NCBI GenBank assembly: GCA_023390635.1
Contig: JAEWCM010000034.1
Location: forward strand, 1-7,637
Direction: 5' to 3'
Source of the DNA: Bacillota bacterium
GTDB lineage: Bacteria > Bacillota > Desulfitobacteriia > Desulfitobacteriales > Desulfitobacteriaceae
DNA length: 7,637 bases
In this document: piece by piece, positions 4,306 to 7,637 of the stretch
Layout: every line of letters begins with the position of its first letter
How positions within the stretch are numbered: position 1 is the stretch's first letter
Notes under the pieces: generated by a model
Told to the model about the DNA's origin: nothing
Seen by the model: the letters and a program-made list of their open reading frames with translations, nothing else
Database searches by the model: none
Position numbers and translations under genes: made by a program

Positions 4306-5661
4306 GTGACAGATACAATCGTAGCGCTGGCTACGGCAGTGGGAGAGTGCAGTATTAGTGTTATTCGTCTGAGTGGACCGGAAGCGGGCGGTATCATCGC
4401 CGGAGCGTTCCAGCCCCGGAATCGCAGGCGCTATGAACAAAATGACAATTACACTGCTTATCTGGGAAATTTTTATGATGGGGAAAAACTGCTTGATGAA
4501 GTAATGATAGTGAGGATGTTTGCTCCAGCATCCTATACAGGTGAAGATGTTTATGAGATCAGCTGCCATGGAGGACCATGGGTGACTGAACAGATTATCC
4601 GCTGTTGTCTTAAGTTAGGAGCAAGGATGGCAGAAGCAGGGGAATTTACCAAGAGAGCTTTCTTAAATGGGAAGATGGATCTTGTGCAGGCAGAAGCTGT
4701 CATTGACTTAATTAAGGCTAGGACGGACACTGGAGCTAAACTGGCGTTACTCCAGTTAAATGGTAAGCTTTCTGAGCCTATTGTTGAAGTTCGACATGAA
4801 GTATTGGATATTCTATCGTTTATTGAAGCAGGAATAGATTTTCCCGAAGATGATGTGGAAGATCTCGACCGGGCCCAGTTACAAGAGATGATAGTAAAAG
4901 CTAAGGTCACGATGGATGATCTGATAGAAGGAAGTAAAACAGGAAAGATCTTACGTGAAGGACTCACTACAGTGATTGTAGGAAAGCCAAATGTGGGAAA
5001 GTCCAGCCTTCTCAATGCCTTGCTTAAAGAAGAAAGGGCAATTGTGACGGATATCCCAGGAACAACGCGAGATGAAATTCGGGAATGGGTGAGCATTGGC
5101 GGGATCCTGCTTCAGTTGATTGACACTGCAGGGATCAGGGAAAGCCAGGACCAAGTTGAGCGTATTGGGATTGAACGTACCTGGAAGGCTATGGAAAAGG
5201 CAGATTTGATTATTCTTGTTCGCCAGGCAGGAGAGGAACTGAGCGAAGAAGAGAAAGAGATCATGACAAATTACTCGGATCAGGTGATCGTTTTAGATAA
5301 TAAATCCGATCTTGCAGCAGTTGATATAAAACGCTATGATCAGGAGAAATGGATTCCTTTTTCTGTGCTGCGTCATATGGGATTTGACCGGCTGGAGCAG
5401 GTTATTAAGAAAATCGTTTATAATGGAAAAGCCATGAGTGAGGAAGCCCCCTTCCTTTCTAATATTCGGCAGATTTCAGCCTTGGAAAAGGGCAGGGACA
5501 GCTTAAATAGGGCTTTGCAGGCCGTAGAGCTGGGAATGCCGTGGGATATTATTTCAATTGACGTACGTCAAAGCCTGAACGAAGTTTCTCAGATTACAGG
5601 AGATAATGTTCAAGAGGATTTGTTGAATAATATCTTTTCCCGCTTCTGTATCGGTAAATGA
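4306..5661 (+). CDS. mnmE: tRNA uridine-5-carboxymethylaminomethyl(34) synthesis GTPase MnmE
   Basis: MnmE (TrmE, ThdF) is a GTPase that with MnmG adds the (carboxymethyl)aminomethyl group to C5 of the wobble uridine U34 in certain tRNAs, using a methylene-tetrahydrofolate-derived carbon. The 451-residue product has the N-terminal folate-binding domain (about 1-118, with TIVALAT near the start and RLSGPEA), a helical domain and an inserted G domain. The G motifs are GKPNVGKSS (226-234), DIPGTT (249-254), DTAG (273-276) and NKSD (332-335). The C-terminus is the hallmark FCIGK (447-451) with the conserved cysteine C448. The start is a GTG with GGAGAG 7 nt upstream. Length is normal for the family. 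It is separated from jag by a terminator and from mnmG by 68 bp with no visible terminator, so it is probably co-transcribed with mnmG. Confidence 0.98.
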   Translation: MTDTIVALATAVGECSISVIRLSGPEAGGIIAGAFQPRNRRRYEQNDNYTAYLGNFYDGEKLLDEVMIVRMFAPASYTGEDVYEISCHGGPWVTEQIIRCCLKLGARMAEAGEFTKRAFLNGKMDLVQAEAVIDLIKARTDTGAKLALLQLNGKLSEPIVEVRHEVLDILSFIEAGIDFPEDDVEDLDRAQLQEMIVKAKVTMDDLIEGSKTGKILREGLTTVIVGKPNVGKSSLLNALLKEERAIVTDIPGTTRDEIREWVSIGGILLQLIDTAGIRESQDQVERIGIERTWKAMEKADLIILVRQAGEELSEEEKEIMTNYSDQVIVLDNKSDLAAVDIKRYDQEKWIPFSVLRHMGFDRLEQVIKKIVYNGKAMSEEAPFLSNIRQISALEKGRDSLNRALQAVELGMPWDIISIDVRQSLNEVSQITGDNVQEDLLNNIFSRFCIGK

Positions 5662-5729
5662 GGATTTGAAAGATTGGATTATGCAAAGAGAAAACAGCTT
5701 TAATTAAATTAGTGGAAAGTGGGATCTTC

Positions 5730-7637
5730 GTGGATTTTCAGGAGTATTTTGCCGGTCAATATGATGTCATTGTGGTAGGAGCAGGTCATGCCGGATGTGA
5801 AGCGGCCTTGGCTTCTGCCCGGATGGGATGCAGCACTTTGCTGATCACCTTAAATTTAGATACGGTAGCCCATATGCCATGCAATCCTTCTTTAGGGGGA
5901 CCGGCAAAAGGGCATTTAGTCAGAGAAATTGATGCTCTGGGCGGACAAATGGGGATTACAGGCGATGAAACATCCCTACAGGTAAGAATGTTAAATACGG
6001 GCAAAGGGCCCGCTGTCCACGCTTTGCGTATTCAGTCGGATAAAGCAGCTTACCACCAGCATATGCTGAATACTTTATATGCCCAGCCCGAACTCACTAT
6101 GCTTCAGGGTATTGTGGAAAAGTTAATAGTAGAGAATCATAAGATCTGTGGCGTGGTAACGAGAACGGGTGCTCGCTTTAACAGTAATAGCGTGGTTTTG
6201 ACCAGTGGAACTTACCTTAAGGGCAGAGTCATTATTGGGGAAGCGATGTATGACTCTGGGCCGAACGGTCAGATGCCTGCAGTTTCCCTATCAGAGCATT
6301 TGAAGGAATTGGAAATTGAGTTAGGTAGATTTAAGACAGGTACGCCGCCTCGAATTTATCGTCCATCGGTGGATTTCTCAAAATTTGTGATACAGCCGGG
6401 TGACAGGCAACCGTGGCGCTATTCCTTCCTTCCTACTAAGAGTATTTTTTGGGGCGGCGATGTAGATAAACAAGAGCCTTGCTATCTTGGTTATACAACT
6501 AATGAAACTCATGATATAATTCGACAAAATCTGCACCGTGCGCCTCTTTACAGTGGTAAAATCGAAGGAATTGGCCCCAGATATTGTCCTTCGATTGAAG
6601 ACAAGGTAGTGCGCTTTGCTGATCGGGAAGGACATCAGATTTTTCTGGAACCGGAAGGGCATTATAGCGATGAACTTTATGTGGCAGGCCTTTCCACCAG
6701 CATGCCTGAAGAGATTCAATTTGAAATTCTGCGCAGTATCCCTGGGCTGGAAAGGGCAAAAATGCTCAGACCAGGTTATGCCATCGAGTATGACTATGTA
6801 AAGCCACATCAACTCTCCCTTACATTGGAACTGAAAAATTGGCCTGGTTTGTTTACGGCCGGTCAGCTGAACGGGACCTCAGGATATGAGGAGGCCGCTG
6901 CTCAAGGGCTGATAGCTGGGATTAATGCCGCTTTAAAGACTCTGGAGAAAGAGCCTTTTATAGTTCGCCGTTCTGAGGGTTATTTGGGGGTACTAATTGA
7001 TGACCTAGTGACAAAGGGAGTGAAAGAGCCATATCGTCTTCTTACTTCCCGGGCTGAATATCGTTTAGTCTTACGTCAAGACAACGCTGACTTACGCCTG
7101 ACAGAGAGAGGGAGAAGAATCGGTTTGGTATCTGATGAAAGATGGAATATTTTAACAAAAAAGCAGGATGATTTAACAAAGATCAATACCTTATGGAAGA
7201 GTACTATTTTTCTTCCCCAAGATGAGAAGGTGCAGGAAGTTTTGCGTATGGCGAATTCCACACCTTTGCGTCAGGCAATCAATGGGGAGGAATTGGTTAA
7301 GAGACCCGAAGTAACGATCAAGGAATTAAATGATTTGATTCCTGAAAATAGGACCTATCCTCAGGAGACTTTGGAAGAAGGTGCAATCGAGCTAAAGTAT
7401 GCAGGCTATATTGAGAAGCAGAGAGCAGATATTGAAAGATTCAGCCGTTTAGAGGAGCGTACGCTTTCTCAGAAATTCTCTTACGAGGATATCCATGGTC
7501 TTTCTACAGAAGGCAGGCAAAGGCTGTCGGAAGTGATGCCAGCTAATTTAGGACAAGCCTCAAGAATTACCGGAGTGACACCAGCTGATATTTCCGTATT
7601 GATGGTTTATTTGGAACAAAGGCGGCGGGGAGGAAAA
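5730..7637 (+). CDS. mnmG: tRNA uridine-5-carboxymethylaminomethyl(34) synthesis enzyme MnmG, 3' end cut by window
   Basis: MnmG (GidA) is the FAD- and NADH-dependent partner of MnmE in U34 tRNA modification. The open frame covers 636 codons to the window edge without a stop. Family members are about 620-640 residues, so only a few residues at most are missing. Visible features are the FAD-binding GAGHAG (17-22), the block MPCNPSLGGPAKG with conserved C51, and RMLNTGKGPAV (86-96). RFKTGTPPR (200-208), GPRYCPSIEDKVVRF with conserved C286, and GTSGYEEAAAQG (382-393) follow. The C-terminal helical domain that contacts MnmE and tRNA ends in NLGQASRITGVTPADISVLMVYLEQ. The GTG at 5730 gives an N-terminus aligning with Bacillus subtilis MnmG and has a GTGGGATC upstream. 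An in-frame GTG at 5712 is possible but lacks a ribosome binding site. Confidence 0.98.
   Translation, partial: MDFQEYFAGQYDVIVVGAGHAGCEAALASARMGCSTLLITLNLDTVAHMPCNPSLGGPAKGHLVREIDALGGQMGITGDETSLQVRMLNTGKGPAVHALRIQSDKAAYHQHMLNTLYAQPELTMLQGIVEKLIVENHKICGVVTRTGARFNSNSVVLTSGTYLKGRVIIGEAMYDSGPNGQMPAVSLSEHLKELEIELGRFKTGTPPRIYRPSVDFSKFVIQPGDRQPWRYSFLPTKSIFWGGDVDKQEPCYLGYTTNETHDIIRQNLHRAPLYSGKIEGIGPRYCPSIEDKVVRFADREGHQIFLEPEGHYSDELYVAGLSTSMPEEIQFEILRSIPGLERAKMLRPGYAIEYDYVKPHQLSLTLELKNWPGLFTAGQLNGTSGYEEAAAQGLIAGINAALKTLEKEPFIVRRSEGYLGVLIDDLVTKGVKEPYRLLTSRAEYRLVLRQDNADLRLTERGRRIGLVSDERWNILTKKQDDLTKINTLWKSTIFLPQDEKVQEVLRMANSTPLRQAINGEELVKRPEVTIKELNDLIPENRTYPQETLEEGAIELKYAGYIEKQRADIERFSRLEERTLSQKFSYEDIHGLSTEGRQRLSEVMPANLGQASRITGVTPADISVLMVYLEQRRRGGK

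Noticed and set aside
4551..5096. 181-codon open frame on the minus strand inside mnmE, and a 108-codon one at 4243-4569
   Set aside because: Both lie antisense to the well-supported mnmE gene, are rich in serine/arginine as expected for a shadow frame, match no family I know and have no ribosome binding site of note.
5558..5571. Perfect 14-bp palindrome TTGACGTACGTCAA
   Set aside because: It lies inside mnmE where it encodes part of the C-terminal helical domain. There is no second copy nearby and no promoter context, so chance is the simplest explanation.
6378..6812. 144-codon minus-strand frame and smaller frames inside mnmG (also 5786-6004, 7076-7261)
   Set aside because: They are shadows of the intact mnmG reading frame, with no recognisable domain or start signal.
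1..7637. Mobile elements, CRISPR arrays, tRNA/rRNA genes or an accessory defence or biosynthetic system
   Set aside because: No transposase-like frame, direct-repeat array, tRNA-like cloverleaf or unknown gene cassette was seen. All long frames belong to conserved core genes.

Overview
The window is the replication-origin neighbourhood of a low-to-moderate G+C Gram-positive (Firmicutes) chromosome. The evidence is the gene order dnaA / oriC / rpmH-rnpA-yidD-yidC-jag-mnmE-mnmG, DnaA boxes of the TTATCCACA type on both sides of dnaA, strong AAGGAGG-type ribosome binding sites, and protein sequences typical of the class Clostridia. The flavour of DnaA, YidC and MnmG suggests a Peptococcaceae/Desulfitobacterium-like lineage, but that is an inference from memory and not a search result.

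Layout. Positions 1-150 are the start of the dnaA downstream spacer; dnaN would be expected just outside the window, to the left. This spacer carries four good DnaA boxes. dnaA itself is on the minus strand (151-1578). From 1579 to 2047 lies a 469-bp AT-rich spacer. It holds a second group of DnaA boxes, candidate dnaA promoters pointing left and a near-consensus sigma-A promoter pointing right. From 2048 everything reads on the plus strand: rpmH (L34), rnpA (RNase P protein), yidD, yidC (membrane insertase), jag/khpB (RNA-binding protein), a strong intrinsic terminator, then mnmE and mnmG. mnmG runs off the right edge essentially complete, with no stop codon seen.

How the genes work together. 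DnaA binds its boxes and opens the origin, and probably also controls its own transcription. The rightward cluster couples a ribosomal protein and the RNase P protein with membrane-protein biogenesis (YidD, YidC) and the RNA-binding protein Jag. MnmE and MnmG form one complex that modifies the wobble uridine (U34) of certain tRNAs. Leftward dnaA and the rightward genes all point away from the origin, so transcription and replication run in the same direction.

This is a conserved core region. I see no mobile element, CRISPR array, tRNA/rRNA gene or unknown accessory system. The points worth a second look are regulatory and architectural: an inverted pair of DnaA boxes that could form a hairpin, a helically phased triple box, stem-loops on both sides of rpmH, a yidC start that is easily misannotated, and a terminator that splits the usual jag-mnmE operon.
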